Origin: DFXE01 sp032054765
GTDB taxonomy: Bacteria; Bacteroidota; Bacteroidia; Bacteroidales; Tannerellaceae
Assembly: GCA_032054765.1 (NCBI GenBank)
Contig: DAMBSC010000007.1
Location: 1-64,000, forward strand
Length of the DNA stretch: 64,000 nucleotides
Direction: 5' to 3'
Shown: one piece after another, positions 24,578-33,890 of the stretch
Layout of the letters: the number at the start of each line of letters is the position of its first letter
How positions within the stretch are numbered: the first letter of the stretch is position 1
Translations under genes and position numbers: made by a program
Notes under the pieces: model-generated
The model's input: the letters and a program-made list of their open reading frames with translations, nothing else
What the model was told of the DNA's origin: nothing
Databases searched by the model: none

Positions 24578-26767
24578 ATGTCAACCTTTCGTTTCAATGC
24601 GGTAGAGAAAGCGTCTAACCGTAAGGCTGTAGAAGCCAAAATCCCTGATAAAAAAGTCTCTGAATACTTTGGAGAAAATGTCTTTAACCGAAAAGCAATG
24701 AAAAAATATCTCTCTAAAGAGACTTATAAATCATTAACTGAAGCCATTGACAATGGCACTTCTATTGATCGTGAATTTGCCAATCATGTAGCAGCAGGAA
24801 TGAAAATGTGGGCTCTTGAAAAAGGGGTTACTCACTATACACACTGGTTTCAACCTTTGACTGATGGTACGGCTGAAAAGCACGATGCATTTGTTGAACT
24901 TGATGGTAACGGAGGAATGATAGAAGAGTTCAGCGGTAAATTATTAGTTCAGCAAGAACCTGATGCTTCCAGTTTTCCCAGCGGAGGTTTACGCAACACA
25001 TTCGAAGCGCGTGGCTATTCAGCCTGGGATCCTTCATCACCTGCTTTTATTGTAGATGATACCCTATGTATTCCAACTGTTTTTATTGCATATACAGGTG
25101 AAGCATTGGACTATAAAACTCCTCTTATACGTTCGACTGAAGCCCTAAATAAAGCGGCAAAAAAAGTTTGCGGTTATTTTGATGAAGATGTAAATAAAGT
25201 TATTACCTATTTAGGATGGGAACAGGAATATTTTCTTGTTGACGAAGATTTATATTCAGCTCGTCCCGACCTGTCATTGACTGAACGGACTCTTTTAGGG
25301 CATGAAAGTGCAAAAAATCAACAGTTAGACGATCATTATTTTGGAGCTATCCCCTCCCGGGTACAAGAGTTTATGAAGGATCTGGAAACGGAATGTTATA
25401 TATTGGGTATTCCTGTAAAGACAAGGCACAATGAAGTTGCGCCCAACCAGTTTGAGTTAGCTCCGATTTATGAAGAATGTAATCTGGCCAATGATCACAA
25501 TCAGCTTTTAATGTCTGTTATGAGACGGGTTTCAGGGCGTCATAACTTCCGTGTGTTGTTGCATGAAAAACCGTTTATGGGTGTGAACGGATCAGGGAAA
25601 CATTGTAATTGGTCATTGGGAACTGATACCGGAATAAACTTATTTTCACCGGGAAAAGACAGGAAAGACAATCTGCGTTTTATCACTTTTGTAGTCAATA
25701 CCTTGATGGCAGTATATAAATATAACGCTTTACTTAAAGGTAGTATTGCTTCTGCTTCGAATGCATACCGTTTAGGAGCAAATGAAGCGCCTCCGGCTAT
25801 TATATCTTCTTTTCTTGGAACGCAGATTTCAGAAATATTGGATCGCTTTGAGAGCAGCTCTATAGAGGATGCTATTGCGGTGGATGAGAAAAAAAGCCTG
25901 GCATTGGGTTTCGGGCAAATCCCCGAGTTATTGTTAGATAATACTGACAGAAACCGAACCTCTCCTTTTGCTTTTACAGGAAATCGTTTCGAGTTTCGTG
26001 CATTGGGTTCATCTGCTAACTGCGGATCAGCAATGTTGGCCTTAAATTCGGTGGTAGCGCATCAATTGATGCAGTTTAAAAAGGATATTGAAGCACTCCG
26101 TGAAAAAGGAGAGTCTAAAGAAGCAGCGATCTTTAAGACATTAAAAGCTTATATTAAAGAATCTAAGCCTGTTCGTTTCGACGGTAACGGATACAGTGAT
26201 GAATGGAAAGAAGAAGCTTCCCGAAGAGGTTTGGACTGTGAAAATAGTGTTCCACTTCAATATGATGCTTATTTAAAACCTGAGGTTATTAACATGTTTA
26301 ATGAAACGAAGGTTTTAACTGAGAAAGAATTGATTGCCCGTAATGAAGTGAAGTGGGAAATTTATATTAAAAAGGTACAAATTGAGGCGCGTGTATTAGG
26401 TGATCTATCGCTTAATCATATTATACCTGTAGCCATACAATATCAATCAATTTTGCTTGAAACTATTGATAAACTGAAAGCCTCTTTTGATAAAGATGAG
26501 TATGATGACTTATCAGCAGAACCCCGCCGTTTGGTACGTAAGATCGCTAAACATATATGTGCTGTAACAAAGATGGTTGACGAAATGATTGAAGCCCGTA
26601 AAAAAGCAAACGTTATTACTGATACCCGCGAGAAGGCTATTGCTTATCATGATACGGTTTTACCTTATTTAGATGAAATACGTAATCACATAGATGATCT
26701 TGAATTAATGGTAGATAACCAGATGTGGCCTTTGCCCAAATATCGCGAATTGTTATTTATCAGATAA
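24578..26767 (+). CDS. glnN: Glutamine synthetase type III
   Basis: This cytosolic enzyme makes glutamine from glutamate, ammonia and ATP and is the main ammonia-assimilation enzyme of Bacteroidales. The product is 729 residues, the length typical of GSIII and far longer than GSI (about 470). GSIII traits are present: N-terminal F-R-x-N-A-V-E, F-x-P-S-G-G-L-R-x-T-F-E-A-R-G-Y, K-T-R-H-N-E-V-A-P-N-Q-F-E-L-A-P, the G-V-N-G-S-G-K-H-x-N-W-S ATP/metal loop, and R-x-x-P-F-A-F-T-G-N-R-F-E-F-R. A TTG-initiated extension of 11 codons is possible in frame but overlaps the promoter. A hairpin terminator follows directly. Confidence 0.97.
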   Translation: MSTFRFNAVEKASNRKAVEAKIPDKKVSEYFGENVFNRKAMKKYLSKETYKSLTEAIDNGTSIDREFANHVAAGMKMWALEKGVTHYTHWFQPLTDGTAEKHDAFVELDGNGGMIEEFSGKLLVQQEPDASSFPSGGLRNTFEARGYSAWDPSSPAFIVDDTLCIPTVFIAYTGEALDYKTPLIRSTEALNKAAKKVCGYFDEDVNKVITYLGWEQEYFLVDEDLYSARPDLSLTERTLLGHESAKNQQLDDHYFGAIPSRVQEFMKDLETECYILGIPVKTRHNEVAPNQFELAPIYEECNLANDHNQLLMSVMRRVSGRHNFRVLLHEKPFMGVNGSGKHCNWSLGTDTGINLFSPGKDRKDNLRFITFVVNTLMAVYKYNALLKGSIASASNAYRLGANEAPPAIISSFLGTQISEILDRFESSSIEDAIAVDEKKSLALGFGQIPELLLDNTDRNRTSPFAFTGNRFEFRALGSSANCGSAMLALNSVVAHQLMQFKKDIEALREKGESKEAAIFKTLKAYIKESKPVRFDGNGYSDEWKEEASRRGLDCENSVPLQYDAYLKPEVINMFNETKVLTEKELIARNEVKWEIYIKKVQIEARVLGDLSLNHIIPVAIQYQSILLETIDKLKASFDKDEYDDLSAEPRRLVRKIAKHICAVTKMVDEMIEARKKANVITDTREKAIAYHDTVLPYLDEIRNHIDDLELMVDNQMWPLPKYRELLFIR

Positions 26768-26772
26768 AAAAT

Positions 26773-26806
26773 AGGCTGACAAATTTAACTGTCAGCCTTC
26801 TTTTTA
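26773..26806. terminator. Bidirectional terminator after glnN
   Basis: A perfect 9-bp stem, AGGCTGACA (26773-26781) and TGTCAGCCT (26790-26798), has an 8-base loop followed by TCTTTTT. An A-run on the left side serves the opposite strand. It separates convergent genes. Confidence 0.9.
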
Positions 26807-26822
26807 AAACATACAATCAGTA

Positions 26823-27533
26823 TTAATTGTCTTTTAAAGTCGTTAATACAGTGTAGTTTAATAGATTATTGTCTTTGTCATATGTTTCAGAACGAACTAT
26901 TCCGGCACCTGAAGATAACCATTCTACACCTTTAAATGTCGTTGTTTCCTTATTACTGTTATCATAAACATCATACATGAAGGAGATTTTAGATGCATCA
27001 AACTCACCAGCCGGTGTATTTACTTTTTCACTCTTTTCATATTGTCTATTTCTAATATTTACTTTTACAAAGTCTTTTTTATCTTCCTTTGAATATACAG
27101 TAAATTCTCCTGGTTCCATAGAAAACATATCATCGCCGGGGAAACTACTGAAGACATTAGGATAATCAAGATAATTACCTACAAGTTCAGTATTACTGGC
27201 AAGCATACGAATAACTGCCGGACTATCTGCTTTACTTACTAACTTCATTCTGAAATTATCATCATCACAATTTGTTTCTAACTGTCCCTGATCAATAACA
27301 TTACCTGTCTTATCAGTCATTTGGAAATTGATGTTTGATGTACTTCTTATGGAATTATCATATGATTCCATAACAGTATACCTTGAAGTACTTACTAAAT
27401 TGTTTTGTGCATCGTAACTCTGTGTTACTAATTCTGCTCCCTTATTATTAGGGAAAAGACTCATACAATCCTGAGCTGAAATAGTTCCGGCAGATGTTAT
27501 TACGGTAGCAATACCTAAAAAAATCTTTTTCAT
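26823..27533 (-). CDS. Exported beta-rich protein of unknown function (TapB/DUF3108-like)
   Basis: This 236-residue protein has a clear signal peptide (about 1-20, T-I-S-A-Q-D). The rest is beta-rich, with Y-D-A-x-N-N-L-V-S-T-S-R-Y, a T-P-A-G-E-F-D-A-S-K-I-S motif, then F-K-G-V-E-W-L-S-S-G-A-G-I-V-R-S-E-T-Y-D near the C-terminus. The last motif recurs in periplasmic proteins of the TapB/DUF3108 type that fold like lipid-carrier beta-barrels. I do not recognise a specific function. It is transcribed away from the hydrolase gene upstream with an 87-base gap. Confidence 0.65.
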   Translation of the reverse strand: MKKIFLGIATVITSAGTISAQDCMSLFPNNKGAELVTQSYDAQNNLVSTSRYTVMESYDNSIRSTSNINFQMTDKTGNVIDQGQLETNCDDDNFRMKLVSKADSPAVIRMLASNTELVGNYLDYPNVFSSFPGDDMFSMEPGEFTVYSKEDKKDFVKVNIRNRQYEKSEKVNTPAGEFDASKISFMYDVYDNSNKETTTFKGVEWLSSGAGIVRSETYDKDNNLLNYTVLTTLKDN

Positions 27534-27620
27534 AACTAACGTTTTTTTATTAATTTAATAAATGTGTTCGGTATAACATCCTACACTTTAAAAAGTTTCT
27601 ATTAGAAAAAGATTTTACAA

Positions 27621-28856
27621 TTACAATATTTCTTTTAACACCAATAAATAAAAACTGATCGCCGTACCTTTATGATCTGAGTCTACCGGAATAAGACGGA
27701 CGTTTGCCCCTTTCTGAGTGAAAGAGTCGTATGCGTTCTGTGCACAAAAGTAAGGTACAACTTCATCTTTTTGTCCGTGTACCATAAGGATTGGAGCTTT
27801 GGGAGTCCAATGGATAAGACTGTTCTTTTCTAAAGCATCATATATTTTATTGAATTCACTGTTCTTTTCTTCAGTAAATATATCCGGATGCATGTAGGTA
27901 CTTAGAGCATTTGAATTTAGTTTTTGATTTATTTCACCTGTAGTATATTCTTTACTATTGATCCATTCGTTATAATTGGAAAACAACGGGTCGATAAATA
28001 TTTTTGAATAATCTAGATTCAGATTTTCTCCATAATCCATTCCTATAATAGTCATAGGTACAGAACATGGATAACCGGTGTAATCTTCACTAGTGAAACG
28101 ATTGAACATGGTTGTAAGATCATAAGGACCTCCTCCGGCCATTGTTTTATTAATGGTTATTTCATCAGTATACTTTTCTTCAATCATTTTTTGAATGGCT
28201 AAAGAGGCGGCGCCACCTTGAGAGTAGCCTACTATATAGATGTTTTTAGAAAGGGGCTTCTCTTTCATTTCCATATATTCCCTTACAGCGAATAACATAT
28301 CTATAGAGATCCGGGCGGTATTTTCTATGTGCAAATAAGGATGTCTAAGATCTTTTGTAGAGCCGAACCCCAAATAGTCAGGAGAGATAACCAGACAGTC
28401 AAAAAAGGTTAATGCGGACTCCATTGTACACAGTTGGGAAGAAGGGGATTCCGTATTCTTAGCAATAGTAAAATGTTCTGATAAAACAATTTTGCTATAA
28501 TTGCCCGACGAGGGATATGAAATGATACCTGAAGCAATAACCGGATTACCTTTCGGATCAACAGAATGGTATTTTATTTCTTCTACTTTTACTTTAATAT
28601 CAGGAATTGTAATGGGTATTTCTTCACCAGGGGTTAAATTAAAAGCTTTTTCTACCAGTTCTTTTGCATCGTAAGTAATGACATTTCCTACTGATTCAAA
28701 ATATTGAGACTCCTCTATTGGCGGGTCAGGTGGCTCCGGTATAGGGTCGTTATCGTCTTCTGAACAGGATGCAAGTAAACCAAGTAATAGAATAAAAAAC
28801 AGAAGGCGGACATGGTCCGCCAATATATTATTATGTGTTGTTTCTACTTTTACCAT
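27621..28856 (-). CDS. Lipoprotein alpha/beta hydrolase (secretory lipase/esterase-like)
   Basis: This 411-residue protein has a lipobox L-A-S-C near residue 31 after a hydrophobic stretch, so it should be membrane-anchored. The nucleophile elbow G-Y-S-Q-G-G lies near residue 204. Asp in G-Q-K-D-E-V-V-P-Y near 372 and His in D-S-D-H-K-G near 394 complete the expected Ser-Asp-His triad. The layout resembles secretory lipases (LIP family) and acyl esterases. The first 7 bases overlap the end of the upstream sugar-isomerase-like gene, so the pair is translationally coupled. A run of Pro/Asp/Glu (about 36-48) forms a linker after the lipid anchor. Confidence 0.85.
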   Translation of the reverse strand: MVKVETTHNNILADHVRLLFFILLLGLLASCSEDDNDPIPEPPDPPIEESQYFESVGNVITYDAKELVEKAFNLTPGEEIPITIPDIKVKVEEIKYHSVDPKGNPVIASGIISYPSSGNYSKIVLSEHFTIAKNTESPSSQLCTMESALTFFDCLVISPDYLGFGSTKDLRHPYLHIENTARISIDMLFAVREYMEMKEKPLSKNIYIVGYSQGGAASLAIQKMIEEKYTDEITINKTMAGGGPYDLTTMFNRFTSEDYTGYPCSVPMTIIGMDYGENLNLDYSKIFIDPLFSNYNEWINSKEYTTGEINQKLNSNALSTYMHPDIFTEEKNSEFNKIYDALEKNSLIHWTPKAPILMVHGQKDEVVPYFCAQNAYDSFTQKGANVRLIPVDSDHKGTAISFYLLVLKEIL

Positions 28857-29734
28857 TTTACATAATGAGCATTCCTCAGGAAATCATAATCATATTTCAA
28901 AGCTTCCAGCGGAGTCATATTGTAACGTTCCTGTTCTACATAATAGTCTTCCAAACCTGCTTCTTTAGCAACAGCAAATAGTGCTTCAAAATCCACCAGT
29001 CCTTCACCAAATTCGGTACTTCCTTTTCCATCAGGATTCGCATCTTTCAAATGCCAGTTAGGGAATCGCCCCGGATAACGTTTCACATAATCTTCACATT
29101 TATAGCCTCCATATACTAATTGTGCCGTGTCCATCTGGAAGCCGACAAGTTCTTTATCTGTATTTTCAATCATTACATCATAAGGTATTTTACCCTGTAA
29201 TTTATGAAATTCGTCAACGTGATTATGAAAAGCAAACTTTAATCCGTTCGCTTTGGCTATTTCCCCGCACTTATTGAATTGTTCGGCTAACCGTTTAACA
29301 TCCGAAATTTTCTTAATATCACCGCTCGGATATCCGGCCTGTACCAGCCATTTGCATCCCAGCTCTGCAGTATCTTCTGCATTCTTCTTCCAAAAATCCC
29401 AACCTTTAGTGTCGTTTGCTGCTAATAATGCGCTGCCTGTGTGTGATCCGGTCATCTTAGCTCCTAAGTCAGCCAGATACTTTTTCATTTCAGCCGGTGT
29501 CTTACCAAAGAATTTACCGTCTTTGTATCCGTATGATTCCAGACTTTTATAACCGATGTCTATAACAGCTTTAATCGTAGTATCAAAATCTTTTTGAATA
29601 TCATCACGCACACTGTACAATTGTACACCAATTGCTTTTCCTTGTTTTTCAACCTGAGCTAAAATATTCTTTGGGACCACTGCCAATGCAGCAATGCTTG
29701 CTCCTGCCCGTAAAAAGTTTCTTCTTGTTACCAT
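28850..29734 (-). CDS. Tat-exported sugar phosphate isomerase/epimerase-like TIM barrel protein
   Basis: This 294-residue protein starts with a twin-arginine signal (T-R-R-N-F-L-R-A followed by a hydrophobic stretch to about 26), so it is exported folded, probably with bound metal. The body is an AP-endonuclease-2/xylose-isomerase-like barrel with typical metal-ligand positions: F-H-N-H near 170, Q-M-D-T-A near 207, W-H-L-K-D near 234 and a C-terminal Y-V-E-Q-E. Exported members are common in Bacteroidetes; some 3-keto-sugar hydratases and epimerases belong here. Its 7-base overlap with the hydrolase gene implies a shared operon. The substrate is unknown. Confidence 0.85.
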   Translation of the reverse strand: MVTRRNFLRAGASIAALAVVPKNILAQVEKQGKAIGVQLYSVRDDIQKDFDTTIKAVIDIGYKSLESYGYKDGKFFGKTPAEMKKYLADLGAKMTGSHTGSALLAANDTKGWDFWKKNAEDTAELGCKWLVQAGYPSGDIKKISDVKRLAEQFNKCGEIAKANGLKFAFHNHVDEFHKLQGKIPYDVMIENTDKELVGFQMDTAQLVYGGYKCEDYVKRYPGRFPNWHLKDANPDGKGSTEFGEGLVDFEALFAVAKEAGLEDYYVEQERYNMTPLEALKYDYDFLRNAHYVKW

Positions 29735-29785
29735 TCTTCTATTATACTTTAAGATTTAGCAGCGATAAAGGTAGAAAAATATTCC

Positions 29786-29793
29786 TACTTTTG
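29786..29793 (+). promoter_or_regulatory. -7 element of the MATE transporter gene
   Basis: TACTTTTG matches TAnnTTTG. The start site would fall near 29800, downstream of the GTG at 29796, which makes the ATG at 29817 the likely start codon. Confidence 0.55.
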
Positions 29794-29816
29794 CAGTGAT
29801 TATAGTGAAAGAAGAA

Positions 29817-31148
29817 ATGCAGGGAACGAAAGATCTTACAAATGGTCCTATTAGGCGCCAACTTTTTAATCTGGCAATACCTATTATGGGAACTTCTTTC
29901 ATTCAGATGGCCTACAGTCTTACGGATATGGCTTGGGTGGGACGATTGGGAAGCGAAGCGGTTGCTGCAATTGGCGCTGTAGGGATTCTAACATGGATGA
30001 CAAGTTCCATCGCATTATTGACTAAAGTGGGTTCTGAAGTAAGTGTAGCACAAAGTATTGGAGCCCGTAACGAAAATGACGCCCGCACGTATGCTTCTCA
30101 TAATTTAACTATAGCTTTAATTATTGCTTTTGGATGGGGATTACTACTTTTCCTTTTTGCCAATCCCATTATTAGTCTATACAAATTAGAAAGTTCTATC
30201 TCAGTTAAGGCAGTAGATTACCTTCGTATTATTTCAACAGCTTTTCCTTTTGTCTTTCTTTCCTATTCTTTTACAGGGATTCATAACGCTGCCGGTCAGA
30301 GTAAAATACCTTTTTATATCAATGGGGTGGGGTTAATCATTAATATGATTTTGGATCCTTTATTTATTCTCGGCTTTGGTTGGGGTACAGATGGTGCTGC
30401 ATGGGCTACTTGGATTTCACAAGGTACCGTTATGTTACTCTTTATTTATCAATTAAAATACCGAAATCGGCTGTTAGGTGATTTCTCTTTTTTCACACGG
30501 TTACAAAAGAGGTATAGCAAACATATTTTTAAGTTAGGATTACCTGTGGCATTATTAAATTCATTGTTTGCTATTATTAATTTGTTGATGGGTAGAACAG
30601 CTTCTACATACGGTGGTCACCTTGGCCTAATGACACTAACTGCCGGTGGGCAAATCGAAGCCATCGCATGGAATACTTCGCAGGGATTTAGTACGGCCTT
30701 GAGCGCCTTTGTTGGTCAAAATTATACCGCAGGAAAGAAAGATCGGATAATCGGAGCCTATCATACGACACTAATGATGACTTCTATTCTGGGATTGTTT
30801 TGTACCTTCTTATTTGTTTTTTACGGAAGTGAAGTCTTTTCCTTAATTGTTCCTGAACGCGAAGCTTATATTGCAGGTGGTATATTCCTTCGTATCGATG
30901 GCTATTCCATGATATTAATGATGTTAGAGATCACCATGCAAGGGCTTTTCTATGGTACCGGTCGTACCATTCCTCCGGCAATTATCAGCATTACTTTTAA
31001 TATAATTCGTATACCTCTTGCAATTATTCTCTCTTCGACAAGTTTAGGGATAACAGGTGTATGGTGGGCAATCAGTATAACCAGTATGTTAAAAGGAGTC
31101 GTTGCCTTTATCTGGTTTCGGTTATTACAGAAAAGGATTTTGAAATAA
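29817..31148 (+). CDS. MATE-family multidrug/cation efflux transporter
   Basis: This inner-membrane protein of about 443 residues has twelve predicted helices in two homologous halves. The start G-P-I-R-R-Q-L-F-N-L-A-I-P-I-M-G, the D-M-A-W-V-G-R-L-G-S helix and G-x-x-x-N-x-x-L-D-P-L-F-I-L-G-F-G-x-G-x-x-G-A-A-W-A-T are MATE hallmarks. Members expel cationic drugs or metabolites using a Na+ or H+ gradient. A GTG seven codons upstream is in frame but lies upstream of the predicted transcription start. It faces two small convergent genes across 5 bases. Confidence 0.93.
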   Translation: MQGTKDLTNGPIRRQLFNLAIPIMGTSFIQMAYSLTDMAWVGRLGSEAVAAIGAVGILTWMTSSIALLTKVGSEVSVAQSIGARNENDARTYASHNLTIALIIAFGWGLLLFLFANPIISLYKLESSISVKAVDYLRIISTAFPFVFLSYSFTGIHNAAGQSKIPFYINGVGLIINMILDPLFILGFGWGTDGAAWATWISQGTVMLLFIYQLKYRNRLLGDFSFFTRLQKRYSKHIFKLGLPVALLNSLFAIINLLMGRTASTYGGHLGLMTLTAGGQIEAIAWNTSQGFSTALSAFVGQNYTAGKKDRIIGAYHTTLMMTSILGLFCTFLFVFYGSEVFSLIVPEREAYIAGGIFLRIDGYSMILMMLEITMQGLFYGTGRTIPPAIISITFNIIRIPLAIILSSTSLGITGVWWAISITSMLKGVVAFIWFRLLQKRILK

Positions 31149-31153
31149 GATGC

Positions 31154-31420
31154 TTAAGCAATATTCTGCTGTTTGAAGGGCTGGTCTCTTGCTATATCAT
31201 TTAATTCCACCTTTTTTATAAGATCTTCTATTGTCCCTATGTCTTCATTCACGCATTCAGTCAATATATCGGCAATAAGCATCATCTCTTCTTCGCTCTT
31301 ATTGTTCATGAATTGATCAATTATTCTGGCATATAATTCCTGATCCTTTTCATCAAGCTTATGCCATTCTTTACGCATCTTTAAAATTTCCTGTTTATAT
31401 TCGATATGTTTATCTATCAT
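31154..31420 (-). CDS. Small helical protein of unknown function
   Basis: This 88-residue, highly charged and predicted mostly helical protein has Glu/Asp/Lys-rich stretches and no signal peptide or membrane segment. I do not recognise a family. Its first 11 bases overlap the end of the 60-codon gene just upstream, which indicates translational coupling. Such overlapping small pairs can be toxin-antitoxin modules, but no RelE/HigB/Phd-type motif is visible and I do not claim one. Confidence 0.6.
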   Translation of the reverse strand: MIDKHIEYKQEILKMRKEWHKLDEKDQELYARIIDQFMNNKSEEEMMLIADILTECVNEDIGTIEDLIKKVELNDIARDQPFKQQNIA

Positions 31421-31592
31421 CTTTTTTTAATTTTTTCTGTAAATACGATCTTCTGTCTAATAAGAAATCAACTCTTTTAAATAATTCCGCTTCAGGAACA
31501 TTTACAATAAGAATATCCCAAAATCTACTATAAAACGATAGATTATTATCTATTTGCTTTACTTTATCTTCAACATCCTTTCGACTTTCCAT
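31410..31592 (-). CDS. Small protein of unknown function, coupled to the next small gene
   Basis: This protein of about 60 residues (M-E-S-R-K-D-V-E-D-K at the start) is basic toward its C-terminus (K-K-L-K-K-D-D-R) and helical. A TTG-started version five codons longer is in frame. However, TATCTTTG, a perfect -7 element, occupies 31605-31612 and includes that TTG, so the ATG at 31592 is the likely start with a leader of only about six bases. No family is recognised. Confidence 0.55.
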   Translation of the reverse strand: MESRKDVEDKVKQIDNNLSFYSRFWDILIVNVPEAELFKRVDFLLDRRSYLQKKLKKDDR

Positions 31593-31604
31593 AGTTAAGT
31601 ATAA

Positions 31605-31612
31605 CAAAGATA
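31605..31612 (-). promoter_or_regulatory. -7 element of the small gene pair
   Basis: The minus strand reads TATCTTTG, an exact match to TAnnTTTG, 13 bases before the ATG at 31592. The expected transcript starts almost at the start codon. Confidence 0.55.
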
Positions 31613-31664
31613 ATTATAATGAATGATATTCTCATCTTTACTTGATCTTTTTCTTTGAAAGAAA

Positions 31665-31703
31665 CAAAAAATCGGACTATTATCATCACGACAACAGTCC
31701 GAT
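31665..31703 (-). terminator. Terminator of the GH97-GH95-GH36 transcript
   Basis: ATCGGACT (31671-31678) and AGTCCGAT (31696-31703) form an 8-bp perfect stem with a 17-base loop. Read on the minus strand it is followed by TTTTTTG. It lies 20 bases past the stop of the GH36 gene. Confidence 0.85.
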
Positions 31704-31722
31704 ATACACAAAAGCACTAATG

Positions 31723-33882
31723 TTAATTAACCTCCATTATCTCAATGACATGGCTTATTGTTTGATGATGTGAAAACACGGGGATTCCTACTTTCATCAG
31801 GTAATCTCCGGAATATGTGTTACCGTTGCATTTTAATTGGGATTGCGTTCCCGGCAACAGGTTGATTTCTTCTATTTTGTAATTCTTTTTGGGATCTAAT
31901 CCGTTTAGTTTCACCGGTTGGGTTTGTTCACCGTAACGGGGGTGCATATCGAATGCGAAGAGTACACTTTTTTTGCGGTTGCTGTCTACGTACATGAGGG
32001 CGGCATGATTGCTTTCGTAGGGAGACATCAGGCGATACAAATCGCCTTCGAGCAATACATTCTCCAGGCGGTTGAAGTTTTTTACCGCATTGCGGCAGTA
32101 TTCTTGTTCTTCCGGAGTCATTTCACCTATGCGGATATCAAAGCCGAGTTTTCCCATCATCGCAACGTCTGTACGGAATTTTACGGGCTGTTTTCCCCAG
32201 CTTGTTACGTGTGCCGATAGGGTTTTTGAGGGGAAGAAATGCCCGAAGCCCCATTGAATAAAGATGCGGTCTATCGCATCCGTATTATCGCTTGGCCAAA
32301 ACTCGGTGAAGTATTTCAATGCTTCGTAGTCGGAACGTCCACCGCCTCCGGAGCAAAGCATCATCGGCAGGTCAGGATATTTCTGTTTTACTCTTTCCAA
32401 AATCTTATAAAGTCCGCGTACATTGTCGATATAGAGATGCGATTGTTTGTCTTTCAGATACGGGGAATAGATATTTGTTATCGGACTATTGCAATCCCAC
32501 TTGAAATAGGCTATACCGGGATATTTGGTCATTAGATTGTCAACCACGCCAAAAACGAAGTCTTGTACCTTGGGGTTACTGAGATCCAGCACCATTTGAT
32601 TTCTAAAATAATACTCATCTCTGTTGGGAAGATGGATTACCCAGTCTTTATGTTTTTCGTACAATTCGCTTTTGGGATTGACCATTTCCGGCTCGATCCA
32701 GATACCGAATTTAATACCTCTTTTAGTAGCTTCTTCGACAAGTTTGCCTACTCCGTTGGGAAGTTTGTCTTTTGTTTCATCCCAATCGCCTAATCCCTGA
32801 CGATCACTGTTGCGGGGATATTTGTTAGCGAACCAGCCATCGTCCAGTAAGAACATATCGACACCCAGCTTTACCGCCTCATCCATGATGGTTGCGAGTT
32901 TATCTTCATTAAAATCGAAATAAGTGGCTTCCCAGTTATTCAACAAGGTAAGTCTTGATTTCTCGCCATCTTTCACTTGATACTTGCGGGCCCAGCTATG
33001 GAAACTCCGGCTGGCTTTGCCTTTTCCTTCGGCACTGTATGTGAATATGAATTCAGGTGTACGGAAAACTTCGTTGGGTTGTAATGAATATTCAGATGCA
33101 AACGGGTTAATTCCGGAGATAATCCGCAGCTTATTCTCCTGATCTACTTCAAAGGTAAAACGATAATTTCCTGTCCAACCGATGGTTCCTAATATTACAT
33201 CTCCGGCGTTTTCCTGTACCTCTTTATCCAGCGCAACCATAAAGAATGGACTGCAAAACATATTGGCGCGGCTACCCAGTTTAGTATCCAGTATCTTCTT
33301 TCCGAAAGAAAGGGGCTGCTCTGTCATATTCACTTCGTAGGCCCAATCGCCGGTAAATTCAGTCAAATAATATTTTTCACTGTCTAAATGCAACATGGAA
33401 GAGGCGTAATTGTATATTGTTACAGGTTTCTTCTCCGCATGGGTGATGTCGGTATATGTCTTAATGATATTCTCTTTTGCATACGCGATATAATACAGAT
33501 TTACGGTTACGGGATATTTATCGTCTTGTAAGCGTATGATGGTTTCCTGTACGCCTGACTGAGGTTGTTTTGTTTCATGTGATACGTACTTGAGCAAAAG
33601 TGAGGGATTTCCGTCATTGTGAACCATCCGGATAGCCGGATCGAAGTAATCTTCCAATCCGTTGGTAATATATGCTTCTCCCAAATCAGGGAGATATTGA
33701 AAATCTGCTTCAAAAGAAAGTTTAGGACCTAAATAGGTTTGGTACAATCTTCCATTGTCGGCTATGCGGTATATCAGGCTGATATTTTCCGTCTGGATTT
33801 GAATTGTTTTTTTCTCGATTGCTTGTGTCATAACGCTTGTCGTTAATAAACACAACAATAAAAAGCATAGTTTCTGTTTCAT
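31723..33882 (-). CDS. GH36 alpha-galactosidase
   Basis: This 719-residue exported enzyme (signal peptide to about 21) hydrolyses terminal alpha-galactosyl residues with retention. An N-terminal beta-supersandwich (about 25-300) precedes a TIM barrel with L-L-D-D-G-W-F near 346. The nucleophile is Asp463 in K-W-D-C-N, and the acid/base lies in P-S-D-N-T-D near 532, after C-S-G-G-G-G-R. A C-terminal beta domain ends the protein. The length matches GH36 group I. It is the last gene of the susCD-GH97-GH95-GH36 series, 8 bases after GH95, and is followed by a terminator. The substrate is probably an alpha-galactosyl-capped host or plant glycan oligosaccharide imported by the SusCD pair. Confidence 0.95.
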   Translation of the reverse strand: MKQKLCFLLLCLLTTSVMTQAIEKKTIQIQTENISLIYRIADNGRLYQTYLGPKLSFEADFQYLPDLGEAYITNGLEDYFDPAIRMVHNDGNPSLLLKYVSHETKQPQSGVQETIIRLQDDKYPVTVNLYYIAYAKENIIKTYTDITHAEKKPVTIYNYASSMLHLDSEKYYLTEFTGDWAYEVNMTEQPLSFGKKILDTKLGSRANMFCSPFFMVALDKEVQENAGDVILGTIGWTGNYRFTFEVDQENKLRIISGINPFASEYSLQPNEVFRTPEFIFTYSAEGKGKASRSFHSWARKYQVKDGEKSRLTLLNNWEATYFDFNEDKLATIMDEAVKLGVDMFLLDDGWFANKYPRNSDRQGLGDWDETKDKLPNGVGKLVEEATKRGIKFGIWIEPEMVNPKSELYEKHKDWVIHLPNRDEYYFRNQMVLDLSNPKVQDFVFGVVDNLMTKYPGIAYFKWDCNSPITNIYSPYLKDKQSHLYIDNVRGLYKILERVKQKYPDLPMMLCSGGGGRSDYEALKYFTEFWPSDNTDAIDRIFIQWGFGHFFPSKTLSAHVTSWGKQPVKFRTDVAMMGKLGFDIRIGEMTPEEQEYCRNAVKNFNRLENVLLEGDLYRLMSPYESNHAALMYVDSNRKKSVLFAFDMHPRYGEQTQPVKLNGLDPKKNYKIEEINLLPGTQSQLKCNGNTYSGDYLMKVGIPVFSHHQTISHVIEIMEVN

Positions 33883-33890
33883 CTGTTACT

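Noticed and set aside
31918..32793. Several plus-strand frames of 60-100 codons opposite the GH36 gene
   Set aside because: They are antisense shadows of a strongly conserved enzyme gene.
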